Assembly: GCA_963621975.1 (NCBI GenBank)
Contig: CAVFGI010000033.1
Location: forward strand, 1 to 6,348
Direction: 5' to 3'
Length of the DNA stretch: 6,348 nt
From: UBA9732 sp963621975
GTDB lineage: Bacteria > Spirochaetota > Spirochaetia > Sphaerochaetales > Sphaerochaetaceae
Shown here: positions 1 through 6,238 of the stretch, piece by piece
How positions within the stretch are numbered: the first letter of the stretch is position 1
Layout of the letters: every line of letters begins with the position of its first letter
Program-made: the position numbers and the translations under genes
Notes under the pieces: model-generated
Databases searched by the model: none
What the model saw: the letters and a program-made list of their open reading frames with translations, nothing else
What the model was told of the DNA's origin: nothing

Positions 1-24
1 ATGTATAGATTTAAATTAAAAAAA

Positions 25-70
25 GACTGTTGCTCAGTCAAATGACTTTTGCAACAGTCCCTCTTTTTTT
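25..70 (+). terminator. Rho-independent terminator, possibly bidirectional
   Basis: A perfect 9-bp stem, GACTGTTGC (25-33) with GCAACAGTC (51-59), encloses a second small stem (AGTC 36-39 with GACT 44-47). It is followed by CCTC and seven T residues (64-70). Seven A residues at 18-24 precede the stem, so the - strand transcript would also end in a U-tract. On the + strand it most likely ends a gene lying left of the window; one frame runs open from the edge to a TAA at 17-19. It lies only 28 bases before the start of the barrel gene, so an alternative role as a leader attenuator of that gene cannot be excluded. Confidence 0.85.
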
Positions 71-98
71 AGATGAAAGAACTCGGTATTATTGGGTT

Positions 99-1601
99 AT
101 GAAAAAAGTTATAGCTGTTGTTGTCTCATTTGTTTTGATGTGTTGTGTTTTTGCCGGTTCCAGTCCATGGGCAGTGCAGTCTGTTATTTTGGGCATTGGA
201 AATGACAAGTATGCTTATGGTCTTTCTCGTAATGATGATGATCAGTTGTCGTATTCAGAGCACGTGGCAATTGAAGCTCAGGCATGGTACTTGAGGGCCA
301 ATTTAAATGGCATTACAAACCGAGGTTGGAAGACTGGTTGGGATATTAGTGACGATAACGTTTTAGATTATAGTGAAGAGGATTTTTATCATGGTCGTTT
401 AGATGTTACGGAGATTAAACTTGGGTTTAACTATACCCACGAGTTTAATAATGTGATTTCTATGAAAATTTCACCTGAGACTGGCTTCTTCCTTTCAGGT
501 TATACTGGTTATGTATATTTGCAGAATCTTGTACACAAAATATTTGGTATGCATAGAGTTGATTTACCATACGATTATGATGATGTGAGATTCCATTACT
601 ATCTTGGTTTAAATGCAGATGTTTATTTTGAGATACTGCAACTTCCTTCTTCTAGTTTGACTCTTAATTTGGGAGGTGTTGCTTCTTATGCTTTTGATTT
701 TGAATCTACTGAAAAGCTAACAGCATCACTTTCTTTGAGTAATGAATACAGTCAAATCCTTGGTGTTAGTTTTGGGTGGAATTGGACTCAAGAACATAAT
801 GAATCTAGCACAATGGAGCTTTATGCAAGGTATATAAATGGTCCATATCTTAGCTATGTAGTTAACACGGGATTCTTTACATTAAACTACTTTACTGAAC
901 TTACAAATCACTTTGGCTATGCTGTTTTATCTGTTGATGTGATGAGCATTTTCCATCCTACAATTTGGGCTGAGAATAACTTCTATCTTTCAATGGGTTT
1001 TGCAAATATGATTGATATTAAGTTCCAAGAACAAGAACTTAACTATCCTATTAATGATAATTGGTCTATTGTTCTTAAAAATAGGTACGTTGCAGGCTAT
1101 CCTACAGATAGAACAGAAGAATTATATGGCAATCCAGATGTTGAATATAGATTGAAAATGGGACATGTGATGGACACTATTGGTTTTGAGTACTCATATC
1201 CTATTAAAGCTTTGAAAGACTGGGTTGCCCCTTATGTTTCTTTTTCTCTTGGTTATATGAGATGGGATTTTACAGCTTTGACAAATATGATTAAAGAGTT
1301 TGCATTCCCTTCAGCAAATCTCGCTTACAACAGAGCTGATGAAAATGCACCAAAATATGATCACTCCTTTGTTGTTGATCTTGAAGCAGGTCTTACAATA
1401 ATTCCGGAGGGGTTGGTTTCTTTTAATTCAACATCATTTACACTCTCCGGTTTTGTAGGTATTTCATATGTTACAGGTGAATTTGTGAAATACTACAGAC
1501 AGGTAACGGAAGATGATTCTTGGGATCCATATATTCCAAACTGGAAAGACAACTTCATCTTCCGTTATGGTGTAACACTTAACTTTGGATTTGATATCTA
1601 A
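99..1601 (+). CDS. Secreted outer-membrane beta-barrel protein, LpxR (lipid A 3'-O-deacylase/DUF2219)-like
   Basis: The product is 500 residues. I chose the ATG at 99 over an in-frame start at 30 because it begins a textbook signal peptide: Met-Lys-Lys, a hydrophobic core at residues 4-18, and a V-F-A/G site predicting cleavage after A19. The 30 start would lie inside the terminator hairpin. The mature protein is rich in alternating polar/aromatic strands and ends in a strand-like NFGFDI, as expected of an outer-membrane barrel. The N-terminal half resembles the LpxR family: an early ND pair (N35, D36), a polar DDQLSYS stretch (47-53), and LQNLVHKIFG (141-150), which matches the family's VQN..H..G block. 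The N35-to-H146 distance (111) is close to the catalytic N9-to-H122 distance (113) I recall for Salmonella LpxR. The residue matching LpxR E128 appears to be H152. The protein is about 180 residues longer than that enzyme. Enzymatic activity is inference; it could be a non-catalytic barrel. No clear Shine-Dalgarno sequence precedes the start. Confidence 0.72.
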   Translation: MKKVIAVVVSFVLMCCVFAGSSPWAVQSVILGIGNDKYAYGLSRNDDDQLSYSEHVAIEAQAWYLRANLNGITNRGWKTGWDISDDNVLDYSEEDFYHGRLDVTEIKLGFNYTHEFNNVISMKISPETGFFLSGYTGYVYLQNLVHKIFGMHRVDLPYDYDDVRFHYYLGLNADVYFEILQLPSSSLTLNLGGVASYAFDFESTEKLTASLSLSNEYSQILGVSFGWNWTQEHNESSTMELYARYINGPYLSYVVNTGFFTLNYFTELTNHFGYAVLSVDVMSIFHPTIWAENNFYLSMGFANMIDIKFQEQELNYPINDNWSIVLKNRYVAGYPTDRTEELYGNPDVEYRLKMGHVMDTIGFEYSYPIKALKDWVAPYVSFSLGYMRWDFTALTNMIKEFAFPSANLAYNRADENAPKYDHSFVVDLEAGLTIIPEGLVSFNSTSFTLSGFVGISYVTGEFVKYYRQVTEDDSWDPYIPNWKDNFIFRYGVTLNFGFDI

Positions 1602-1622
1602 GAGATTCTTGCAAAAACCTCT
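1601..1622 (-). terminator. Possible weak hairpin between convergent genes
   Basis: Read on the - strand, AGAGGTTTTTGCAAGAATCTCT folds into a 9-bp stem (with G-U pairs) and a 4-base loop. It exactly fills the space between the two facing stop codons (TAA 1599-1601 and TAG 1621-1623). Stem strength is low and no T-tract follows on either strand, so it is at best a weak or processed 3' end. No better terminator was seen for either gene. Confidence 0.22.
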
Positions 1623-2262
1623 ATAGAACTGTTCCAAATAGAACATTTTCAAACAACTTTGTTGTCTTCTCTTTTTCAAGGTGTTTCATAAAAACATTAG
1701 TTGATGGGCCACCGATGTCTAATAGGTTGCAGACGTAGGTAGAATTTTTTTTGTTCTTTTCTTCTAAATTAGAGGTGTTTTCTGTCTCCAAACTGAGATA
1801 GTTTTTTAGATAGGCTGTAGCAATTTTGTCCAGAGCTGTTTTGTCTTTTGTTTTTTTATAAAGACTTTGTGGTAGTTTAATGTCATTGTACCAATGCTTA
1901 CCTGGATCAAAATTTGGAATATTTGAAAACTGTTTTTTAATCTCATCTAAAGTAGAGGCATCTAAGCTTCCTATAACGGTATTATATAGCTCTATATAAA
2001 GAGATTTTTTCCCCATTGCAGAGATATAATCAAAAGAAAAAAGAGGTAAGTCTTTTTCTTTGGGAACAATTATTAAGGTCTCCATTTTCATTAGATTAAA
2101 GAATCCTTTTGCTGTCATTACAGAGACATGACCTAGACCTTGGGCATGGTATGCTGAAATGTTAAACTGCATTCCAGCAACTTTCATTTTTGCAAACTCA
2201 CCTACATCTATACCTTTAAGAGAATATTTAGACTTTAAAATGTTAAGTAAAGCATCTGTCAT
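1621..2262 (-). CDS. Uncharacterised soluble protein, possible bilin-reductase-like fold
   Basis: The protein has 213 residues, with no signal peptide and no membrane segment, so it is probably cytoplasmic. I do not recognise it with confidence. The middle shows strand-like hydrophobic runs: METLIIVP (60-67), DLPLFSFDYI (71-80) and SLYIELYNT (87-95). These recall the central sheet of ferredoxin-dependent bilin reductases (PcyA/HY2 family), where a DLPIFG.D strand is followed by a strand carrying a conserved acidic residue. Further echoes are a KHWYNDIKLP segment (122-131), an amphipathic helix ending in AYLKNYLSLE (150-159), and a C-terminal TTKLFENVLFG (200-210) like the family's helix before LFD. 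A charged, low-complexity stretch lies at 160-174. The match is by eye and weak; coding itself is secure. It is last in the operon; its ATG overlaps the TGA of the gene before it (ATGA), indicating translational coupling, and GGAG lies 7 bases upstream of the start. Confidence 0.85.
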   Translation of the reverse strand: MTDALLNILKSKYSLKGIDVGEFAKMKVAGMQFNISAYHAQGLGHVSVMTAKGFFNLMKMETLIIVPKEKDLPLFSFDYISAMGKKSLYIELYNTVIGSLDASTLDEIKKQFSNIPNFDPGKHWYNDIKLPQSLYKKTKDKTALDKIATAYLKNYLSLETENTSNLEEKNKKNSTYVCNLLDIGGPSTNVFMKHLEKEKTTKLFENVLFGTVL

Positions 2263-2987
2263 GCTATCTCTCCATTTCTAAGAAGAAGTTTGTCTAAGCC
2301 ATTTTTGTGTAAGAGAACTGCTCCAAGAAGTAGTGCTGCTTGACCAATTGTGTTTACAAGCTCTGCAATCCAGTTCATCAATGCTCCATTGAAATCTCTA
2401 GAAGAAAGATATCCCATACAAAGTGAAAGAAAGAACGATACAACAAAAAGGGCTATAAGAGCAGCTTTTCCTAGTTTCTTTGACATAACACAAAGTCCAA
2501 CGTCCATAAAACCAAGTCCTAAAATCATCAAAAAGACAAAGACAAATGTTCCACTAAAATATGCGGGAGCAACGCCACTTGTAGAATTACCATGGCAAAG
2601 TATTACAATAACAAGAATTAGAATCACAATAAGTGCCACAATAATTGGGGTTTTATTTAGTTTTTTTGGCTCCTGTACAGTTGTAGTTTGCTTGTGACAA
2701 AGTAGGGCAAGCATACCAATTCCAGCTAACATGAAGCCTAGCGATTGCATTGGAAAGAACACGTTGCTTAGTGGTTCAAAGTCGCACACTCCAAGAGCAT
2801 ACAATAGTTTGTAGGTTGCTTTGAGAAAACCGGCACAAACAACATCAATTGTTCCTGCACCAAAGAGTGCAAATGCACCTTTGCTCATTTTATTGTACAA
2901 GTCACGCATGAGTATTACTGCTGCAACTGTAAAGAGTGCAACTGGGATGTAATCAACTAGCGACATTACAACAGAAAATTCTTTCAT
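2259..2987 (-). CDS. Seven-helix integral membrane protein, unknown function
   Basis: The product is 242 residues and overwhelmingly hydrophobic. Predicted membrane spans fall at about 11-28, 38-57, 60-67 continuing weakly into 78-97, 113-132, 142-167, 173-194 and 204-227, giving six or seven helices in the inner membrane. A short charged loop (99-112, with KKLNK) separates the two halves. The second span has polar and acidic residues (FGAGTIDVVC, 42-51) and the fifth carries GFMDVG (159-164); buried aspartates in similar settings suggest an internal near-repeat or a substrate/ion site. There are no recognisable nucleotide, haem or zinc motifs. AGGAG (- strand, 2993-2997) lies 5 bases before the ATG and overlaps the stop of the upstream gene, so the two are likely coupled. 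Its position between two metabolic genes suggests a transporter, quinone-type or sensor subunit for the same pathway, but this cannot be settled from sequence. Confidence 0.85.
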   Translation of the reverse strand: MKEFSVVMSLVDYIPVALFTVAAVILMRDLYNKMSKGAFALFGAGTIDVVCAGFLKATYKLLYALGVCDFEPLSNVFFPMQSLGFMLAGIGMLALLCHKQTTTVQEPKKLNKTPIIVALIVILILVIVILCHGNSTSGVAPAYFSGTFVFVFLMILGLGFMDVGLCVMSKKLGKAALIALFVVSFFLSLCMGYLSSRDFNGALMNWIAELVNTIGQAALLLGAVLLHKNGLDKLLLRNGEIA

Positions 2988-2995
2988 GGTATCTC

Positions 2996-3808
2996 CTATT
3001 TTTTCTTATTTAGATGATAAATTGGAAGTAGAGGAATGATGATTGGGGTCTTATTTGCATACTCGTTATATTCTTTATTTTCGCCGTATCTAGCCATCTG
3101 ACGCTTCTCAAGACGTTGGGCGCCATTGAACATGATATAAACTATACAAATATAGGCCACAACAGCAGTTATCCACTGGCCAGCTGTTGCATATGTTGAA
3201 ATTCCACTCACGAAAACGCCTGTCCAGAATGTGATTTCTCCAAAATAATTGGGGCATCTTACCATCTTGTAAAGGCCATCTTTTGCCACCATGTCTGGTC
3301 TTATTTTTTTCTGGGCCGATTTCTGCGTATCTGCCACAGATTCGAGAATAATACCACAAACAGAAATTGCCATACCTATCACCGGTAGTAATAGGTCTTG
3401 GGAGTTGTTAATTATTCTGAAAAGCATTGGGCTTAGTTGGATTACATAGAGTGCAGATACAAAAATCCAAATTGTAATCAACACAAAGATTGGCATTTTC
3501 TTTTCTGTGTTTTTCCCAAGGGTGCTCTTAGCGACATCGGTCTTACGGAAGGAGGCATTTTTGAGCTCTCTTGCAAGTAAAAAACCAGATAGGCGGGCGC
3601 CATAGACGATGAAAAGGGCCAGCTGCAATATCACTATAAAAAGTGGGGTTTGCGTGGGGGAGAGTAGATACATCACGAAAATTGCTATTGCTCCGCCAGC
3701 GATTGCAAAGCCGTATCCAATTGAGAGGAAGTAGACAAATTTGTAGAAACCTACCGAGCACAAAACTGCACAGACAGCGTATAAAATTCCTAGAAGATTC
3801 CAAGGCAT
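2996..3808 (-). CDS. DUF1295 / steroid 5-alpha-reductase-like membrane enzyme
   Basis: The product is 270 residues, the usual size for the family, with membrane helices at about 4-27, 29-49, 55-77, 106-128, 139-157, 188-205 and 208-229. Family hallmarks appear in order: YGARLSGFLLARELK (69-83), the E..AD.Q block ESVADTQKSAQKK (156-168), GLYKMVRCPNYFGEITFW (178-195), and a C-terminal RYGENKEYNEYANKTP (240-255) like the family's R.G..Y..Y...T. These blocks correspond to the NADPH- and substrate-facing C-terminal part of steroid 5-alpha-reductases and related methyltransferase-fold enzymes. By family it should reduce a C=C bond of a lipid or polycyclic substrate in the cytoplasmic membrane using NADPH. 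The actual substrate of bacterial DUF1295 proteins is generally unknown. The start follows the stop of the previous gene by one base, with GGGAG 7 bases upstream. Family assignment is firm; reaction is inferred. Confidence 0.9.
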   Translation of the reverse strand: MPWNLLGILYAVCAVLCSVGFYKFVYFLSIGYGFAIAGGAIAIFVMYLLSPTQTPLFIVILQLALFIVYGARLSGFLLARELKNASFRKTDVAKSTLGKNTEKKMPIFVLITIWIFVSALYVIQLSPMLFRIINNSQDLLLPVIGMAISVCGIILESVADTQKSAQKKIRPDMVAKDGLYKMVRCPNYFGEITFWTGVFVSGISTYATAGQWITAVVAYICIVYIMFNGAQRLEKRQMARYGENKEYNEYANKTPIIIPLLPIYHLNKKK

Positions 3809-3809
3809 G

Positions 3810-4673
3810 TTAGTTCTCCCTCTTAAAGTATTCTTTCAAGTATGCGGCAAAACTGGCATCTCCAGTCTCTGTATTGCCCACAAGGTCGTGGCTTAAAGTC
3901 CATTTGGAGAAGAGGATTATATCGTGCTTGCCAGCTTTCTTTATCTTGGGAAGATTTGCTAGAATTCCAAACATCCAAATTGGGGCCCACTTAATTTTTA
4001 AGGGCTTGCCTGCTGCGTCAAAGCACATTTTTGCCATTTCTTCGTAGGAATAGGTTTCCTTACCCCCTACGTTATAGGTGACGTTTGTATCGGTCATGTG
4101 AGCTACTATGAATGCTGCAAAATCGGGGCAGTCGACAACGTTTGCACGTACGTGGCCATAACCTTTGAGTAGTTGCATTTCGCCTTTGTCTACGTATGGC
4201 TTGAAGACCTTTGCAATGTCATAGAAATATCCTGTTGGTCTGTAGATTACATAGTCCATTGGCTGTTTTTTTATCTCTTGTTCTACAAGATATTTAGCAT
4301 GAAGCATTGGTACTTTTTCCGCACCGGGCTCGTCGCAAGAAATAACTGAGATATAGTTGAATTTCTTGACGTTGGCTTTTTTTGCTTCTTCGTAAAGGTT
4401 CATATTTCCTTTAAAGTCAATGTCATAACTTGTAAATTTTGTGGAGGCTCCTGTGAGTCCCATTGTGGTGATTACAATTTCTGCACCGTTGCAAAGTCCT
4501 TTTAGGGTTTCTGGATTTGTTGCATCAATTGAGACAAACTTGTATTTTCCCTTTGCTTCTGGGATTTCTCTTTCTTTGAGATCTGCTGCTACAACTTCAT
4601 GTCCAGCATTGCAAAGTGCTTTTAAGATTTCTGCACCAAGATTTCCAAATGCTCCTGCAAGTACAACTTTCAT
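3810..4673 (-). CDS. NmrA-like NAD(P)-binding protein (atypical short-chain dehydrogenase)
   Basis: The product is 287 residues and soluble. The N-terminus is a Rossmann beta-alpha-beta: KVVLAGAFGNLGAEILKAL, with the GxxGxxG glycines at G7, G10 and G13. An acidic D31 then a basic R35 end the second strand, so NAD versus NADP preference is unclear. The strand KFNYISVIS (104-112) and HAKYLVEQEIK (125-135) follow; the catalytic lysine equivalent (K127) is present but the tyrosine of YxxxK is replaced by M123, as in NmrA/extended atypical SDRs. RPTGYFYD (145-152) and NVGGKETYSYEEMAK (201-215) are typical of the substrate-binding half. Relatives include redox sensors, isoflavone-type reductases and divinyl chlorophyllide reductase BciA. 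In this reductase operon an oxidoreductase role is plausible. AGGAG, 9 bases upstream, lies within the 3' end of the preceding gene, and only 3 bases separate the two reading frames. Confidence 0.88.
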   Translation of the reverse strand: MKVVLAGAFGNLGAEILKALCNAGHEVVAADLKEREIPEAKGKYKFVSIDATNPETLKGLCNGAEIVITTMGLTGASTKFTSYDIDFKGNMNLYEEAKKANVKKFNYISVISCDEPGAEKVPMLHAKYLVEQEIKKQPMDYVIYRPTGYFYDIAKVFKPYVDKGEMQLLKGYGHVRANVVDCPDFAAFIVAHMTDTNVTYNVGGKETYSYEEMAKMCFDAAGKPLKIKWAPIWMFGILANLPKIKKAGKHDIILFSKWTLSHDLVGNTETGDASFAAYLKEYFKREN

Positions 4674-4676
4674 TTT

Positions 4677-5606
4677 CTATTTCTCCTTTTTCTTCTCTTT
4701 TGAGCGCTTATCGTTAATGATTTTCATGTGTTCAGCCGTGATGAGTTCCACGTTGTTTTCTTTTGCCCATTGTACACAACCTCTGAGTACAACCGACAAA
4801 AATACACGAGGAACACCTAAAATGGTTTCAAGAGCATCGTCTGTAAATTTGACTTTGTCATCTGCTCTATCTGCTGCATATCTTACAGATTCTAGTGAAG
4901 CTTTTCTTACTTGAAGTAGTTCTGCTCTCATTCGTGTCTTCCTGTGGAACCAGAAATTCTTAGAATCTCTATAGCCATAGTCTACTGGAAGGGGAGGGAA
5001 GTCTTTTGCCCGGACACCATTGATAATTGCAGTGCTGTATTTTTTCTTCATGAGAATTTTGTCAATTTTAAGAATGAAGTGCGCACCAAACTTGCTGGTG
5101 ATGCCGTTGAAGTTGTGATATGGAGGTTCATAGCCGTTTAGTTCGCCAGCTACATCTTTATCTGCTCTGTCAAGAGTTCTAACCCAAGTACATTCTATGA
5201 CTTCAATTGCATCTGTTAAGACTTCAGGTCTTTTTTCTCCTGTTTCTTCTTCAAGTAAGCTCTTTTCTCGTCTAAAATTACACTTTGGCATTTTGTCTGA
5301 TGGTTTGTCTCCTGGCCAAGAAAGCTTTACTGCTTCTTTAAAGGTTTTTGGATTGTCATCAATGAAGTTAATTGCACATTTTCCATTTCTTAAAATGTTC
5401 TGGGCTGTGTTTGACGAATTTCTACAGCTTAAAAGCATTGCATAGAAATCTTTTCCTGCAACGTAATATGGTTGCACAAGAGAATACGGGCCCAAGGTGG
5501 TTGATCCATCCTCACAGAGGGTGCTAATGATTACCGTGGGCATTGGGAAAAAGAGCGATGTCTGATAAAAATTGTCTACAATTCGTAGATTTTCAAAACT
5601 ACTCAT
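4677..5606 (-). CDS. Flavin reductase-like (FMN split-barrel) protein with C-terminal PCP_red-like domain
   Basis: The product is 309 residues and soluble. Residues about 18-215 fit the flavin reductase-like split barrel: PMPTVIISTLCEDGSTTLGPYS (from 21) is the typical first hairpin, followed by a strand YAMLLSC (55-61), then SSNTAQNILRNGKCAINFI (64-82), which matches the family's T..NI...G...VN block that contacts FMN. Residues 135-185 continue the barrel. The tail after about residue 245 is not part of the usual enzyme: VKFTDDALETILGVPRVFL, then VLRGCVQWAKENNVELIT (residues 252-290). This follows the pattern of the PCP_red domain from light-independent protochlorophyllide reductase subunit B (W..dA...l..iP.f.R..v....e.yA...g...IT). 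The C-terminus is strongly basic. The protein may bind FMN and reduce a substrate, or supply reduced flavin to its neighbours. It is the first enzyme gene after the regulator: AGGAGG (- strand, 5614-5619), 7 bases before the ATG, is the strongest ribosome site in the window. Confidence 0.85.
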   Translation of the reverse strand: MSSFENLRIVDNFYQTSLFFPMPTVIISTLCEDGSTTLGPYSLVQPYYVAGKDFYAMLLSCRNSSNTAQNILRNGKCAINFIDDNPKTFKEAVKLSWPGDKPSDKMPKCNFRREKSLLEEETGEKRPEVLTDAIEVIECTWVRTLDRADKDVAGELNGYEPPYHNFNGITSKFGAHFILKIDKILMKKKYSTAIINGVRAKDFPPLPVDYGYRDSKNFWFHRKTRMRAELLQVRKASLESVRYAADRADDKVKFTDDALETILGVPRVFLSVVLRGCVQWAKENNVELITAEHMKIINDKRSKEKKKEK

Positions 5607-5621
5607 TTGTTTGCCTCCTAA

Positions 5622-6158
5622 TTATAATAGCTTTTTTATAATTTCATATATTGTTTCAAAAGAAACTCCTTCCATAAACCATGCAAGTATAGATTCTGAA
5701 ATGAATTGAGAGAGAAACTGAGGGTCTTGAGTGTCGTTAGCTTTATTCTGGATTTCTTGACATATTGGTAGGATAAATTGTGCAATTTGATTCCTTAAAA
5801 TGCTATGTCTTTCTGTAAAAATTGAACTGAATTTCTTTACAGCTTCTGGGTCTGAAAATAGCGTTTTATGCTCTTCTGAAAATGTCTGAAGCATTTTATA
5901 TATAAGTTCTAATGTTTCTTTGTGGTTTGTTGTTTTTGCTGTGGTTTTAAATTGTTCTGTGCAAAGATTCCAGTCTTCTGCCATAACTGTTGCAATAAGC
6001 ATATCTTTTGATGGGAAATAGTTATATACGGTGCCAACTCCTACATTGCAAGCAGCTGCAACGGAACGAATTGTGGTTTGAGAATATCCACGTTCCGTTA
6101 TTTGTTTTTTTACTTCTTCTAGTAACTGTTCTCGTACTTTTTCAATAACTTTTGGCAA
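5622..6158 (-). CDS. TetR-family transcriptional repressor
   Basis: The product is 178 residues, slightly short for the family. The N-terminal DNA-binding domain is clear: a leading helix (about 5-22), ERGYSQTTIRSVAAACNVG (22-40), then VGTVYNYFPSKDMLIATVM (41-59), which is the classic recognition helix followed by the YxYFxSKxxL motif. The C-terminal part (60-178) is all-helical and would bind the inducing ligand and form the dimer; it is divergent and does not identify the ligand. The start is TTG (6156-6158): there is no in-frame ATG before residue 53, and AGAGG at 6166-6170 (- strand) lies 7 bases upstream. The gene is first in the operon, 15 bases before the flavoprotein gene, and the palindrome at 6191-6206 lies in its leader, which indicates autoregulation together with the whole operon. 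Confidence 0.93.
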   Translation of the reverse strand: MPKVIEKVREQLLEEVKKQITERGYSQTTIRSVAAACNVGVGTVYNYFPSKDMLIATVMAEDWNLCTEQFKTTAKTTNHKETLELIYKMLQTFSEEHKTLFSDPEAVKKFSSIFTERHSILRNQIAQFILPICQEIQNKANDTQDPQFLSQFISESILAWFMEGVSFETIYEIIKKLL

Positions 6159-6190
6159 AAGAAAGCCTCTTTTTATTTTTCTGAGGTTTT

Positions 6191-6206
6191 TATGAACATG
6201 TTCATA
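6191..6206. promoter_or_regulatory. Perfect 16-bp palindrome, probable TetR operator
   Basis: TATGAACATGTTCATA is identical on both strands. It begins 4 bases downstream of the -10 hexamer of the operon promoter and so covers the expected transcription start, and it ends 32 bases before the TTG start of the TetR gene. Position, symmetry and length are those of a TetR-family operator at which bound repressor blocks RNA polymerase. Binding by the adjacent regulator is inference. Confidence 0.8.
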
Positions 6207-6210
6207 TTCT

Positions 6211-6238
6211 ATCTTATGGTGTTTTTCTATTTTGTCAA
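6211..6238 (-). promoter_or_regulatory. Sigma-70-type promoter of the operon
   Basis: On the - strand a consensus -35 TTGACA (6233-6238) is followed by a 16-base spacer and -10 TAAGAT (6211-6216, 4 of 6 consensus positions). The transcript would start near 6204, inside the palindrome, giving a leader of about 45 bases. The A-rich sequence just upstream could act as an UP element. A neighbouring TAGAAT further downstream is spaced too far (21) from the -35 to be preferred. Confidence 0.72.

Noticed and set aside
1..19. 3' end of a + strand gene finishing at the TAA at 17-19
   Set aside because: It fits the terminator position, but five codons are not enough to claim a coding region.
30..98. 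In-frame N-terminal extension of the barrel gene starting at 30
   Set aside because: It would begin inside the terminator stem, has no ribosome site, and puts 23 residues in front of an otherwise perfect signal peptide.
99..146. Lipoprotein signal (LMCC) in the barrel protein
   Set aside because: The residues before the cysteines do not form a good lipobox, and a standard V-F-A/G signal peptidase I site follows immediately.
2350..2697. Open frame on the + strand opposite the seven-helix protein
   Set aside because: It has no ribosome site, its composition is that of an antisense shadow, and the - strand gene is clearly coding and operon-linked.
3108..3803. Two further - strand open frames within the DUF1295 gene
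   Set aside because: They are out-of-frame shadows rich in W, C and R, without start signals.
4441..4914. Open frame of 157 codons on the + strand
   Set aside because: It lies opposite the junction of the NmrA-like and flavoprotein genes, is serine/alanine-rich shadow sequence, and resembles no protein.
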